Part shown: positions 32,195 to 41,468 of the stretch, piece after piece
Layout: every line of letters starts with the position of its first letter
How positions within the stretch are numbered: position 1 is the first letter of the stretch
Source: Prorocentrum cordatum
Taxonomy: Eukaryota; Sar; Dinophyceae; Prorocentrales; Prorocentraceae
Direction of reading: 5' to 3'
Assembly (NCBI GenBank): GCA_963575745.1
Contig: CAUYUJ010017782.1
Span: forward strand, 192,001-256,000
Length of the DNA stretch: 64,000 bases
Notes under the pieces: generated by a model
What the model was told of the DNA's origin: nothing
What the model saw: the letters and a program-made list of their open reading frames with translations, nothing else
The model's database searches: none
Made by a program: the position numbers and the translations under genes

Positions 32195-32475
32195 TGGGGC
32201 TTCCTGAAGCCTCTCGGATGCTTCTTGGAGCCTGTCAGGGTCTACTGGGGGCCTCGTGGGGCTTCTGGGGGGCCTCTTGGGACCTCCTGGGGGCCTCACG
32301 GAGGCCTCTTAGGGGCCTCGTGGAGGCTTCTTCGGGCCTCTTGGGGCCTCTTGGGGGCTTCTCGGGGGCCTCGTGGAGCTTCTTGGTGCGTCGTGGGGGC
32401 TCTTGGGGACGTGCGGGTGGCCTCGTGGGGGCCTCCTGGGCTGTCTTGGGGCGATCGTTGGAGCCTCTTGGGCCG
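32195..32475. repeat. CTTGGGG array, copy near 32.3 kb
   Basis: Consists of GGGGCCTCTTGGG and GGGCCTCGTGGAGG units, followed by a spacer-like segment (32478-32560: GCGATCGAGATTAGACAGGC, GAGAACGCCAACAATG) akin to those in the other arrays. No element ends were found next to it. Confidence 0.75.
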
Positions 32476-32560
32476 TCTTATGCGATCGAGATTAGACAGG
32501 CGAGAACGCCAACAATGCACTACAACCGTCACGCGCTTGACAAGTTGATCACCATCGTGG

Positions 32561-33032
32561 GGATTCTGGGCGAACTCTTGGGGCCGTCGTGGAGGCTGTA
32601 GAGAGCCATCCCGTCCGACGTGGAGGCCATGTTGGCTGTCTTGGAGTCCGTCTGGGGTCATCTTGGTTGTTTGAAAGCCTTCTCGAGGTCGCCATGGGTG
32701 CGAGGGAGGGCGGCGGGGCGGCCAAGCTGGCGCCCCAGGGGGGGGGTCCACGGGGCGCGCCTACACTCACATCAATTGTTGAGAATTGCCTGGAAGGCCA
32801 AAAACGCCAGGACCTGGAGCGACAAAAATGAATGCGTGTTGGGCTGGGTGCGTCGGGGGCTATAAGTGCTGCTTCGCAGGAAGCGACAGTGACCAACAAC
32901 TAAGGGCCCGACACACCAGCCGCTGCAAGCGCTGTGGCGGGGATTTTTTGCGTGCAGCACATTTGTTGCCGTATACGTGCTCTGAAGCATCCGGTACCCG
33001 TGCAGAGTCGGATAACCCAATGTAGGTTTATT
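32561..33032. other. No supported gene
   Basis: Contains the tail of the CTTGGGG tract to about 32660 and then non-repetitive sequence. No exon was recognised. Confidence 0.45.
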
Positions 33033-33955
33033 TAATCGTTTCGCTCATTCCGCCAGCCCACATTGTATCGCTGGTGCTATATGTTTGTGTGTTCGTGGCG
33101 AGCGAGAAGAAGTTGGAGGAGGGGGAGGAGGAGGAGGATGAAGAGGGGAGGATGAGGACGAGGAGGCGGTCTCTCGATGGCTTCTTGGAGTATTTTTGGG
33201 GCCAACCCTGGTCGTGGACAAGACGCCTCTTTGGGAGGCTGCGTGGGGTCTCTTGGGAGGCCTCTCGGGGGCCTGTTGGAGGTGTTTTTGGGGCCTCCTG
33301 GGGCCTCTTGGGGGCCTCTTGGGGCCTCCTGGGGGCCTCTTCGGGCAAAGATGTCGAAATGCCCGTTCGGGTCCCCCGTCTGTGCCCTCTCTTGGAGCCG
33401 TCTTGGGGGTGTATTGGGCCGTCTTGGAGGCCTCTTGGGCAGTCTTGGGGCCATCTTGGGCCGTTTGGGGGCCCTCTTGGAGACCTCTCGGGCCGTCTTG
33501 GGGCGGTCTTGGGGGCCTCTTGGGGCGTCTTGGAGCGTCGGAAGCTGAAAATACGAGAACGCCAAAAACCTTCAAAAACCAATGGAAAATCAACGATGTT
33601 TGCTTCTTGGGGCCCCTTTTGGAGGCCTCTTAGATGCTTCTTGGGCCTTCTTGGAGGCCTCTTGGGCCGTCTGGAGGCCATCTTGGGCGTCGTGGAGCGA
33701 TCTTCGGGCGTCTGGGGCCCCTCTTGGACCATGTTTGGGGCCTCTTGGGGCCCTCTTGGGGCGATCTGGAGCCCTCTTGGGCTCCGAAACAGAATTCCGG
33801 CATCTCTGACCCCTAGTCTGCCGGGGATCTGCCGGGGATCGCCCGGGGTACTTTTCGCTCGGGGACCCCCAGGGGCCGCCCTGCGCGCGCGAACTAGAAA
33901 TACTGTTTACCTGTTACCGGAGATCTTAGCACGCCCTGGCCCGTTGGGCCGGCGA
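33033..33955 (+). mobile_element. CTTGGGG composite element D
   Basis: The left end AATCGTTTCGCTCATTCCGCC matches element A. The interior is a CTTGGGG array (33185-33785) with a spacer at 33530-33610. The right-end module (33820-33955) includes GGAGATCTTAGCACGCC and CCCGTTGGGCCGGCGA. ATT occurs at both borders (left TTTATT, right GAATTT). No protein is encoded. Confidence 0.65.
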
Positions 33956-34429
33956 ATTTACCCTGTGAACATGCAGCGATATCGTTGGAGCGGCCCCTTC
34001 GGCGCACAACGCTCCACAAACCGAAGGGCTTCTGCGGACAGGCTGACGTTGCCAGGCCGGTCACGTCGTGATTAGTTTGACTCGGTGCCAGTCGACCTCT
34101 CGACCCTATCCTGGGGCCAGGTGTTTTCTCCCAAACAGGCTTCTGGTGGCCCCAGGGGGGCCGAAAGCTGATTCCGACCAACCGAAGTTGCGACACACAG
34201 CATGCCTTGCATTGTTGCAAGGCGTTGCAGGCCCGGGTCAGCGTCGACCCGAGCGTCTTCGACCAGCGTTTCGAGGCAGGCCATGCCGTGGCGACGAGGG
34301 CGCCCCTGGAGGCCCACACGGGGCCAAGACCACCCAACGTCCAGATTGCGCTTCCTCACAACACGGAGTATGAGTGAGCGCGGAACCTAATCACTGAGTT
34401 GCTGCATTGTGGAGGTGGAAGTTATCATG
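33956..34429. other. No supported gene
   Basis: Includes at 34270-34310 a reverse-complement partial match (GTGGCGACGAGGGCGCC) to the dispersed repeat at 29751 and 36640. No coding signal was accepted. Confidence 0.45.
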
Positions 34430-34745
34430 TGCACGCTGTAGAGGGCCAGCGATGGCGTGCAAGTTATGTGGCGCAAGCTATGTGGCATAAGGTATGTGGT
34501 GTACGGTTTGGGTTGTGAGCTATAGGGTGTAAGCTATGGAGTGTCAGCTATGCTGTATGAGCTTTGTGGGTGGTCTATGGAATATATAGATATGCTGTGC
34601 GCTATGTGGTGGCAGCAAGCAATGTGTTCTATGCGGTGCGAGCTATGCTGTGCAAGTTCTGTGGTGTGAGCTCTGTGGTTTGAGCTACGCGCTGTAGGCT
34701 GTGTGGTGCAAGCTGTGCTGTGCAACCTATGTGGTGGAAGCGCAC
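34430..34745. repeat. Degenerate TATGTGGTGCAAGC repeat, locus 1
   Basis: About twenty diverged words like GTGGTGCAAGCTATG spaced 14-20 bp. The same word class occurs at 45560-45824 and 47350-47450. At each locus a triplet microsatellite or GC-rich tandem repeat follows. Confidence 0.65.
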
Positions 34746-34827
34746 GAGGTACCCACGAGCGGGCACGGGCGCCAACGCGGCGAAATCTCGGGAAACCCAC
34801 CCAGCGAACGGGGCGTTCACGAGGCGC

Positions 34828-35405
34828 TCCTCCTCCTCCTCCTCCTCCTCCTCCTCCTCCTCCTCCTCCTCCTCCTCCTGTTCCTCCTCATGCTCCTCCT
34901 TCTCCTCCTCCTCCTCCTCCTGCTCCTCCTCCTCCTCCTGCACCTGCTCCTGCTCCTGCTCCTCCTCCCTCTCCTCCTTATCCACCTCCTCCTCATCATC
35001 ATCATCATCATCCTCCTCATCCTCCTCCTCCGTTTCCTCCTCCTCGTCTTCCTCCTCCACCTCCTCCGCCCCCTCCTCCTCATCCTCATCCTCGTCCCCC
35101 TCCTCCTGCATATGCTCCTGCTCCTCCTTCTCCTCCTCCTCATCATCATCATCATCCTCCTCATCCTCCTCCTCCGTTTCCTCCTCCTCCTCGTCCTCCT
35201 CCTCCGCCCGCCTCCTCCTCCTCCTCCTCATCTCCTCCTCTCATCCTCCTTCCTCCTCCTCCTCCTCCTCCTCCACCCTCCTCCTGCTCCTCCTCCTCCC
35301 CCTCCTCCTCCTCCTCCTCCTCCTCCTCCTCCTCCTCCTCCTCCTCCTCCTCCTCCTCCTCCTCCTCCTCCTCCTCCTCCTCCTCCTCCTCTTCCTCCTC
35401 CTCCT
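34828..35405. repeat. CTC microsatellite, 0.58 kb
   Basis: Nearly continuous (CTC)n with CTG, CAT and CGT variants; the cleanest run is 35300-35395. A 480-codon + frame crosses it but is Pro/Ser-rich low complexity. Confidence 0.95.
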
Positions 35406-35566
35406 ACGAGCAGGCACGGTCGCCAACGAGGCGAACCTTCAGAAAACCTCACCCAGGCTCGGGGGGCGCCCACGAGCGGGCCCTTGGCGCCGATGTGGCG
35501 ACAGCCCGGGAAACCATCCAGTTCTTGAAGAAAGCCAGAGAAGAGCCCTTAATTGCAAGTTCTGTG

Positions 35567-35741
35567 CAGTGGGGGTCCATGCCAAGAAACACCCTGCTTG
35601 CCTCCAGGGTGCCTTGGGTTTCTTGGGTTTCGATGGCTTTGCTTGGAAAACGTGACGTTCCCACACCAAAAATCAATGGACGTCCTGGGGTCTCAGGGTT
35701 GGGTTTCTTGTGGAAGATTTCTTGTGGACTGGCCTCCACTG
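35567..35741. mobile_element. CAGTGG-ended element, copy 1
   Basis: A 175-bp repeat begins CAGTGGGGGTCCATGCC and ends GGCCTCCACTG, short inverted ends of the hAT-like CAGTG type. It matches 53345-53514 over its length (CAAGAAACACCCTGCTTGCC; GGGGTCTCAGGGTTGGGTT). Flanks share TGCAAG(T/C)TCTGT on both sides (35554 and 35746), possibly a long duplication. Confidence 0.7.
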
Positions 35742-36180
35742 TAAGTGCAAGCTCTGTATGGGGAAGACGCGAAGGGCAGCCAGGCCAGCAGGGTTCATGT
35801 CGATCCGATCGATCCGAGTCGAGTTATCGACTCCAGCGGGTCCGGTTCGGTTTGATCCCGATTGTCGGGCGATCCGATGCAACCAGACGTGTGCATCTCG
35901 GCGCCGCGGACTCGATTCGATCCCGGTTCCGTGCCGATGCGGTCCGATTCGACACGTGTTCCGGAACGGTCCAGTTTACCGATTCGGTGTTGGTCGATCT
36001 TGGCCCAGCCGCGGCTCCGCAGGCGCTGCGGCGGAACTCCAGGTCCTACCAGTCCTTCCCCCAATCGTTGCGCGCCGCCGTGGAGCCCGAGGCGGGCTGG
36101 CAGGGGCCCGAGGCGCGGAGGAGCCCCGCGCCGTGGTCGCTGTGAGCGCCGCGGCCCTATCAGGATGTGACGCTTGCGCG
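35742..36180. other. No supported gene; GATCCGAT-like words
   Basis: Bases 35800-35995 repeat degenerate GATCCGATTCG-like words. A + frame at 36023-36145 after GGCTCCGCAG is possibly coding but too weak to call. Confidence 0.45.
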
Positions 36181-36184
36181 CGCG

Positions 36185-36545
36185 AGGGATCCTCCTCCTC
36201 CTCCTCCTCCTGCTCCTCCTCCTCCTCATCCTCCTCCTCCTCCTCCGCCTCCTCCGCCTCCGCCTCCTCCTCCTCCTCCTCCTCCGCCTCCTCCTCATCC
36301 TTATCCTCCTCCTCGTCCTCCTCCTCCACCTCCTCCTCCGCCTCCTCCTCCTCCTTCTCCTCCTCATCCGCCTCCTCCTACTCCTCCTCCTCCTCCACCT
36401 CCTCCTACTCCTCCTCCTCCTCCTGCTCCTGCTCCTCTCCTCCTCATCCTCCTCTTCCTTCTCCTCCTTCTCCTCCTCCTCCTCCTCCTCCTCCTCCTCC
36501 TCCTCCTCCTCCTCCTCCTCCTCCCCCTCCTCCTCCTCTTCCTCC
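36185..36545. repeat. CTC microsatellite
   Basis: (CTC)n with CGC and CAT variants; clean at 36470-36525. It ends in GAGAGAGAGG. Confidence 0.95.
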
Positions 36546-36639
36546 GCCGAGAGAGAGAGGGGGACTCTCGGCCTCCCTCAATTGGGTCGAGAGGAAGAGG
36601 TGCCGATACCGCTGCGCTTTTGCCCAGGTGTCCCCCCCG

Positions 36640-36720
36640 CGGGTCCTCCTGGGATGCCCTTGTCGCCACCGTTGGGTTCTCCTCGAGATTCTAGTCAGAA
36701 CGCACCCCGGGAGAGGTCTG
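36640..36720 (+). repeat. Dispersed repeat matching 29751-29832
   Basis: GGTCCTCCTGGGATGCCCTTG through GGGAGAGGTCTGG aligns to 29751-29832 with about a dozen substitutions. Confidence 0.65.
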
Positions 36721-36775
36721 GAGAGTGGCGACATCCTTCTCTTCTGTCCATCTCTCTCTCTCTCTCTATCTCCCC

Positions 36776-36905
36776 CCAGGCCTCCCAGATGGGGACGGAG
36801 GTTTGCGCCGCATCGCCGATGCATCGGCGATGCGGCTCGATGTGGAGCCCAGGCTTCTCCACACCGACGGCGCCGATGCATCGCCGAAGGCGGCGATGCA
36901 TCGAC
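36776..36905 (+). mobile_element. Foldback MITE-4, partial copy
   Basis: Starts GGCCTCCCAGATGGGGACGG and continues GCGCCGCATCGCCGATGCATC, matching the left arm of 52606-52810 and its core (CGGCTCGATGTGGAGCCC). The right arm is missing. Confidence 0.65.
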
Positions 36906-37558
36906 GATCAAGCAGTGGCGAAGCGTCCTGGTTCGCCTATAGCCCCACCAACAAAAATTGTCGAAAAAACTTGTGTGGCTTCAGCGAAATTGTATCAGAA
37001 CATTTCTGGCTGAGTCTGTCTTGCTTTAGCACGTCGGGCTTATGCTATAAGAACCTTGTTTTTCTTCTAAGAACATGTTTCGGGTACCAGGAACATCTCG
37101 TGGTAGGCCTCGTAGGCAGGCTGGGACGGTCGGTCCCTGCTCACATGCCGCGTCTGCTCCGACCCCGTCTGGGAGGCCCTCCGGGGAGACGGCGGGGGCG
37201 CCACGCGGAGACGGAGGCAGCCGTCGGCGCGGCGGCGCGAGGGGCGCGGCGGCGCCCCTGTCGGTCGGGCGAGAGAGGGCGGGCCGCGAGCACCGCACGC
37301 GCGCTGGCAAAAAAAGCGGCAGGAAGAGCACGGCGGCGGCCCTGCGCCACGGTGCTCTGCCCGTGGCCGTGGCGCCAGCACCGCAGAGCGGACGTCGCCC
37401 GGAAGACGGCGGGGTGGGCCCGGAGTGTCCCGCAGAGGCTCGCTCCGGAGCTCGAGGTGCATTTCGTGCGGACTCTTTGGGGCCAGGATCTTCACTTCGT
37501 TTTTCGCTCGCCGCTTCGGGCAGAAATCCACGCAGAGATCCGCTGCAGCACGTCTGCA
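36906..37558. other. GC-rich stretch without supported gene
   Basis: Bases 37130-37540 are very GC-rich and open on several frames. One + frame has ELEVHFVRTLWGQDLHFVF, but no acceptor/donor pair or family supports an exon. Confidence 0.4.
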
Positions 37559-37714
37559 AGGCCGGTGCAATGACCTCTGGAGGAATCGTCAAAAAGAATG
37601 ACAAAAAATAGCCTGGGGGCGATGTTGGGGACAATTTTGCAGCATGTTTGGAAAACTGTTTGACAATGTTTAAGTTTCCTCCGAAATCCGTATGTAGGAG
37701 GTCATGCCCGACCT
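37559..37714. mobile_element. MITE-1 copy b, left end diverged
   Basis: The right end ATGTAGGAGGTCATGCCCGACC is typical. The left end (GGCCGGTGCAATGACCTCTGG) is recognisable but altered. The core has GGGGGCGATGTTGGGGACAATTT, as in copy e. Confidence 0.6.
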
Positions 37715-38200
37715 ACTGTTTGGGGTTCTCGGCAAGGGAAACTCAGCCCGCGGCGAAAAGACAGTCCCGGAGATGGGGGTGGGGATGGGGATGACGATCA
37801 GAAAGCCGTCCTCTTCCCCCCTCTCCGGGCAGCACGGCCTGCCCGGCACCAGCGTGGCGGCTCGCCGAGATTCTCCCGAATCCTCTGGAGTTGTTTCGCG
37901 ACCTTTTGGTGCCCTGGATCCTTTGGAGTCCTCTTTTGCATCCCTCTTTTCGCGAGCTCTTCTGGTGCCTGGCCCTCTCAGCGACCTCGTTGGATCCCTT
38001 CCTCGCGCAGAAATTCTCTGGCATCCTTTCTGAAATCCTCTGGACTCGCTTGCTCTCGTGGTCCTTGAGAGCTCCCTGGGCCCACGCGACGACAACAGCA
38101 CGGCGGCTGGGCCTGCAGGCGGCGAGCGCAGGAGAGGCAGGGCCAGGGGGCGGCGCTCTGCGGAAGCCCCCGCCTCTCGGGAGGCGACGGGCGCATGGCG
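37715..38200. other. No supported gene
   Basis: Repeats of CTCTTTTGCATCC/TTTCTGAAATCCTCTGG-like words at 37900-38060. No domain was seen. Confidence 0.4.
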
Positions 38201-38360
38201 TTAAGTCGGGCTTGTCCCTCTACAGGAGGAATATTCAAAGATAATAGAAAAATCGTATGGAGACGGTTTTGTTTACTAAGCTGAACATGTTTGCATATTG
38301 TTGGCTAGTCTTTTGATTTTTCATCAAAAATCCCCCTGTAGGGAGACATGCCCGACCTAA
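38201..38360. mobile_element. MITE-1 copy c
   Basis: A 160-bp element with ends TTAAGTCGGGCTTGTCCCTC and CTGTAGGGAGACATGCCCGAC plus CTAA. Flanks GCATGGCG and GCACGGCT may be a diverged 8-bp target duplication. Confidence 0.8.
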
Positions 38361-38824
38361 GCACGGCTGCAGAGGCAGACCTTCTCCACGAAGGCCCCCC
38401 ATGCCTTCTTTGCGTAACGCTTCACTCTCAAACTCATGGGAAGTGTTCGTTCCATGGAGCCAAGGCTTCGAGTTCCAGATTCTGAAACAATCGCGCACTG
38501 CGACATCTGAGTTTCAGCGCTCCGGCGCCCCCGCCGAGCTCTTGGAGGGCCGCCCCGCCCCCCCCCCCCCCGGGCGAACATCGGCGAGCGATCTGTCCAG
38601 CGCCCGCAGCTGCCACAGCAGCGGCCAGGCAACGCCCGGCGGCGAGGCACGAGCCGCGCGTCATCGGCTACAGAGCGGAGGTGGGCTCGGGCGATCGTGC
38701 GAGGCGGCAGAGAGTGGCTCTGGACTCGCTGCAGGCGGGGGTCGTGCGAGGCACCTCTCACTTACAGTGCAGGGTCCAGCCAGTGCTTAGCAACCAGAAA
38801 AGGACCCCCATGCCTGGCCTTGCC
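38361..38824. other. No firm gene call
   Basis: The minus strand (38560-38361) encodes a plausible peptide (LGSMERTLPMSLRVKRYAKK, then AWGAFVEKVCLC) running up to MITE-1 copy c, but no partner exon was found beyond the element. The + strand frame is Ser/Gly/Ala-rich. Confidence 0.35.
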
Positions 38825-38988
38825 TTAAGTCGGGCATGCCCCTCCTCCACAGGGGGAACTCACAAATTGTCAAAAAAATATTCAGGGGACGATTTCTCGA
38901 CCATTTCTTAAACTATGTTCAAGCATCTTTTTACCCTTCCACTTTTTCGCGACCAAAATCCGCCTGCAGGAGGGCATGCCCGACCTGA
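38825..38988. mobile_element. MITE-1 copy d
   Basis: A 164-bp element with ends TTAAGTCGGGCATGCCCCTC and CTGCAGGAGGGCATGCCCGACCTGA. The core has GGGGACGATTTCTCGACCA. About 38 bp before it (AGCAACCAGAAAAGGACCCC) is repeated immediately after it. Confidence 0.85.
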
Positions 38989-39184
38989 GAGCAACCACAA
39001 AAGGACCCCCTGCCCGGCCTGGCCCTGCCCTCTCCGGGGGCCGCACCCCTCCTTCGGGCCCCGCGGGCTCGCCGTCGGGCAGACTCCGCGGCGGGAGGCG
39101 CTGGCCGGCGTCGCCCACTCGTCGCGGAGCAGCGCAGGCCCAGCCACCCCAGGTCGGCGCTGGCCTCCCTCCACTTCGCACCCC

Positions 39185-39957
39185 CCCTCCTCCCTCCTCC
39201 TCCTCCTCCTCCTCCTCCTCCTCCTCCTCCTCCTCCCCTCCTCCTCCTCCTCCTCCTCCCCTCCTCTCCTCCTCCTCCTCCTCCTCCTCCTCCTCCTCCT
39301 CCTCCTCCTCCTCCTCCTCCTCCTCCTCCTCCTCCTGGGTCTCAACCAATACCCCGAGGCCTCGGAGGTCCCCCAGCCCCGCAAGGGCAGTGGAAGGCAA
39401 TCGTTCTGTTTGGTCTGGGTCACCCTGGCTTGCGAGATCCAGCCTTGTGCTCCCCCTCCTCGGCGGCGAGCGAGGGGGGGGGAAGGAGAAGGAGAAGGCC
39501 TTCTCAGGAGGCGGCGGGACTTCTCAGGAGCCCTCGCGCCTTCCGCGAAGTTCCCCTGTGGCTTCGGGGAAGGCTCAGAGACCTTCTCGGAAGGCCGGGG
39601 GGCTTCCGAGCCTTCTGAGAAGGCACGCCCCTTCTCACTCGCCTCCCCCGCAGACAGAAAAGCTCTCTCAGAAGGCGCGAGGGCTTCCGAGAAGGCCAGC
39701 CGCCTCCTGAGAAGGCCTTCTCCTTCGCGTTTCCCAACCCCTCGCTTGCCGCCGAGTAGGGGGAGCACAAGGCTGGATCTCGAAAGCCAGGGTGACCCGG
39801 ACCAACCAGAACAAGTGTATTCCTTTGCCCTTGCGGGGCTGGGGGGCCTCCGAGGTCTCCGGGTGTTGGTTGAGACCCAGGAGCAGGAGGCGGAGAAGGA
39901 GGAGGTGGTGGAGGAGGAGGAGGAGGAGGCGGAGGAGGAGGAGGAGGAGGAGGAGGA
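39185..39957. repeat. 0.77-kb palindrome (foldback) with CTC/GAG outer arms
   Basis: The left arm runs (CTC)n 39185-39335, then GGGTCTCAACCAATACCCCG, ..., GGAGAAGGCCTTCTCAGGAGG. The right arm runs in complement: CGCCTCCTGAGAAGGCCTTCTC (39700-39722), ..., CGGGTGTTGGTTGAGACCC (39864-39882), then (GAG)n to 39957. Each unique arm is about 200 bp with roughly 85-90% pairing by eye; the central unpaired part is about 39550-39665. The centre resembles 1434-1583. No coding region is accepted. Confidence 0.85.
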
Positions 39958-40153
39958 TTTGTCCCCCTCCTCCCCTTCCCCCCCTATGGCGGACGCCACG
40001 TCCGCCGTCGAGCAGCAGGGGCGCGGGCCGATCAGCATGAATCGAGCCTGGTCCGCGCCAGCATGCGAGAGAGGCTTTCAGGCCATCGCCCCCGCTCAGG
40101 ACGTCCATCTCCCGTGTGCCTATCAGAAATCTTAAGAAACGCATGCGTAGCAC

Positions 40154-40330
40154 CCCGCAGATGCGGATAAGAGTGAGGCGGCGGTGGGGACGTCGGCAGA
40201 TCGCGAGACTCTGGAGAAGCCCGCCGCAGGCGCCACAGTTTCACAAATTCTACAAGGAGCCCGCCGCAGGCGCCGATTTGTTCGTTAAACCAATGTGGGT
40301 AGGTCGCGGGTGGGTCGCAAATGGGTCGCG
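40154..40330. repeat. Dispersed repeat matching 48036-48285
   Basis: Shared words in the same order: TGCGGATAAGAGTGAGGCGG, GAGCCCGCCGCAGGCGCCGA (twice at each locus in variant form) and GTGGGTNGGTCGC. Confidence 0.65.
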
Positions 40331-40377
40331 GGTAGATCTGGCGAGCGGGCATGAGGCACGTCTTCCACCTGGAACCG

Positions 40378-40567
40378 AGGCACGGCACGGCGCACTCTTC
40401 ACATTTCGGGACTTAGGCATGGCACGGCACGCGGGCACCGCGCGGCACGGCACGCCCTCCACGTGGTAGAGCCAAGGCACGGCACGGCACGGCCTTTTTT
40501 GTTCTCACACGTTTTGACCACGGCACGGCACGGCACGCGGGCACAGCACGGCACGGCTCGGCATTCC
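40378..40567. repeat. GGCAC/GGCACGGCAC short tandem repeats
   Basis: Clusters of (GGCAC)n at 40381-40395, 40421-40460, 40474-40492 and 40521-40560, in a shared context ending GCGGGCAC(A/C)GC. The remaining 40568-41115 has no recognised gene apart from the in-frame region upstream of the ATRIP-like start. Confidence 0.75.
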
Positions 40568-41115
40568 GACGTGTGATGGCTCGCATCTCAGCTCTAAAGT
40601 AGAAGTGTCTACAATGCACTTCGGATCCCTTACAGAATGCGTTGCTTGTGGAACTGAATGTTTATCCCTGTGCTTCATACGCTGTGTATTGCGTTGCCCC
40701 CTAATGCGGGCGATCCGATCGGGCAGTCTTTCAACATTGCAGCTCCGAGCAGTCGAATCCAGGAAGCCCCCAAAAAGAACACTGACATACAACAGGCATG
40801 GGCCCATCCGCGCAAAGTTCGATGACACCAGTGATGCTGACAGCTCGGCAGGCGCAGGCACAACATCGAACATCCACCCCGCGCGGTCAGGGCCAAGGAG
40901 CAAATCCTTTCAGGATACTTCGAGCCCTGAACACCAAATGCCCCTCCCCCTGTCCCCTCTTGCGAGGGGGGAGGAGGTTCCGTAGCCGTCCCGGCTCGAG
41001 CGCCGAGGTGCCCCTCGGGGCGGACCGCCTCGGCAGCTGTCGGGAGCGCCCGCCCGCCCTGCCTTGCCAGGACGTGCATGGGATTGGCCGTCTTGGCGTG
41101 GCGGGCGGCTCTCCA

Positions 41116-41300
41116 ATGGACGGCCGCTCCGCCCGCGGCGGCGCGCCGCCGCCGTTCGGCGCCGCCTCGCTGCAGCGGTTCGGGTCCTGCAGCGCCGCCG
41201 CGGCGGCCCAGGGTGGCGCCGGCGGCACGGCGCGCGGAGGGCCAGCGCAGGGCCTGCACGGCTTCCCGCCACCCGCGCACGCGGCGCCGCACGGCGGGCC

Positions 41301-41350
<50 letters not shown>

Positions 41351-41415
41351 CGCCGTTCCACCAGCAGCAGCACCAGCAGCACCACCAGTTGCAGCACCAG
41401 CAGCATCAGCAGAAT

Positions 41416-41468
<53 letters not shown>

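Noticed and set aside
34703-36145. 480-codon + frame, Pro/Ser-rich
   Set aside because: It runs through a CTC microsatellite; all six frames are open there, and the translation is homopolymeric.
36023-36145. Possible exon after GGCTCCGCAG (LRRNSRSYQSFPQSL...)
   Set aside because: Short, no donor, no family; the alternative frames look equally plausible.
38361-38560. Minus-strand peptide ending at MITE-1 copy c, possible second introner
   Set aside because: The flanks (GCATGGCG / GCACGGCT) give no AG acceptor in the right place and no continuing frame was found.
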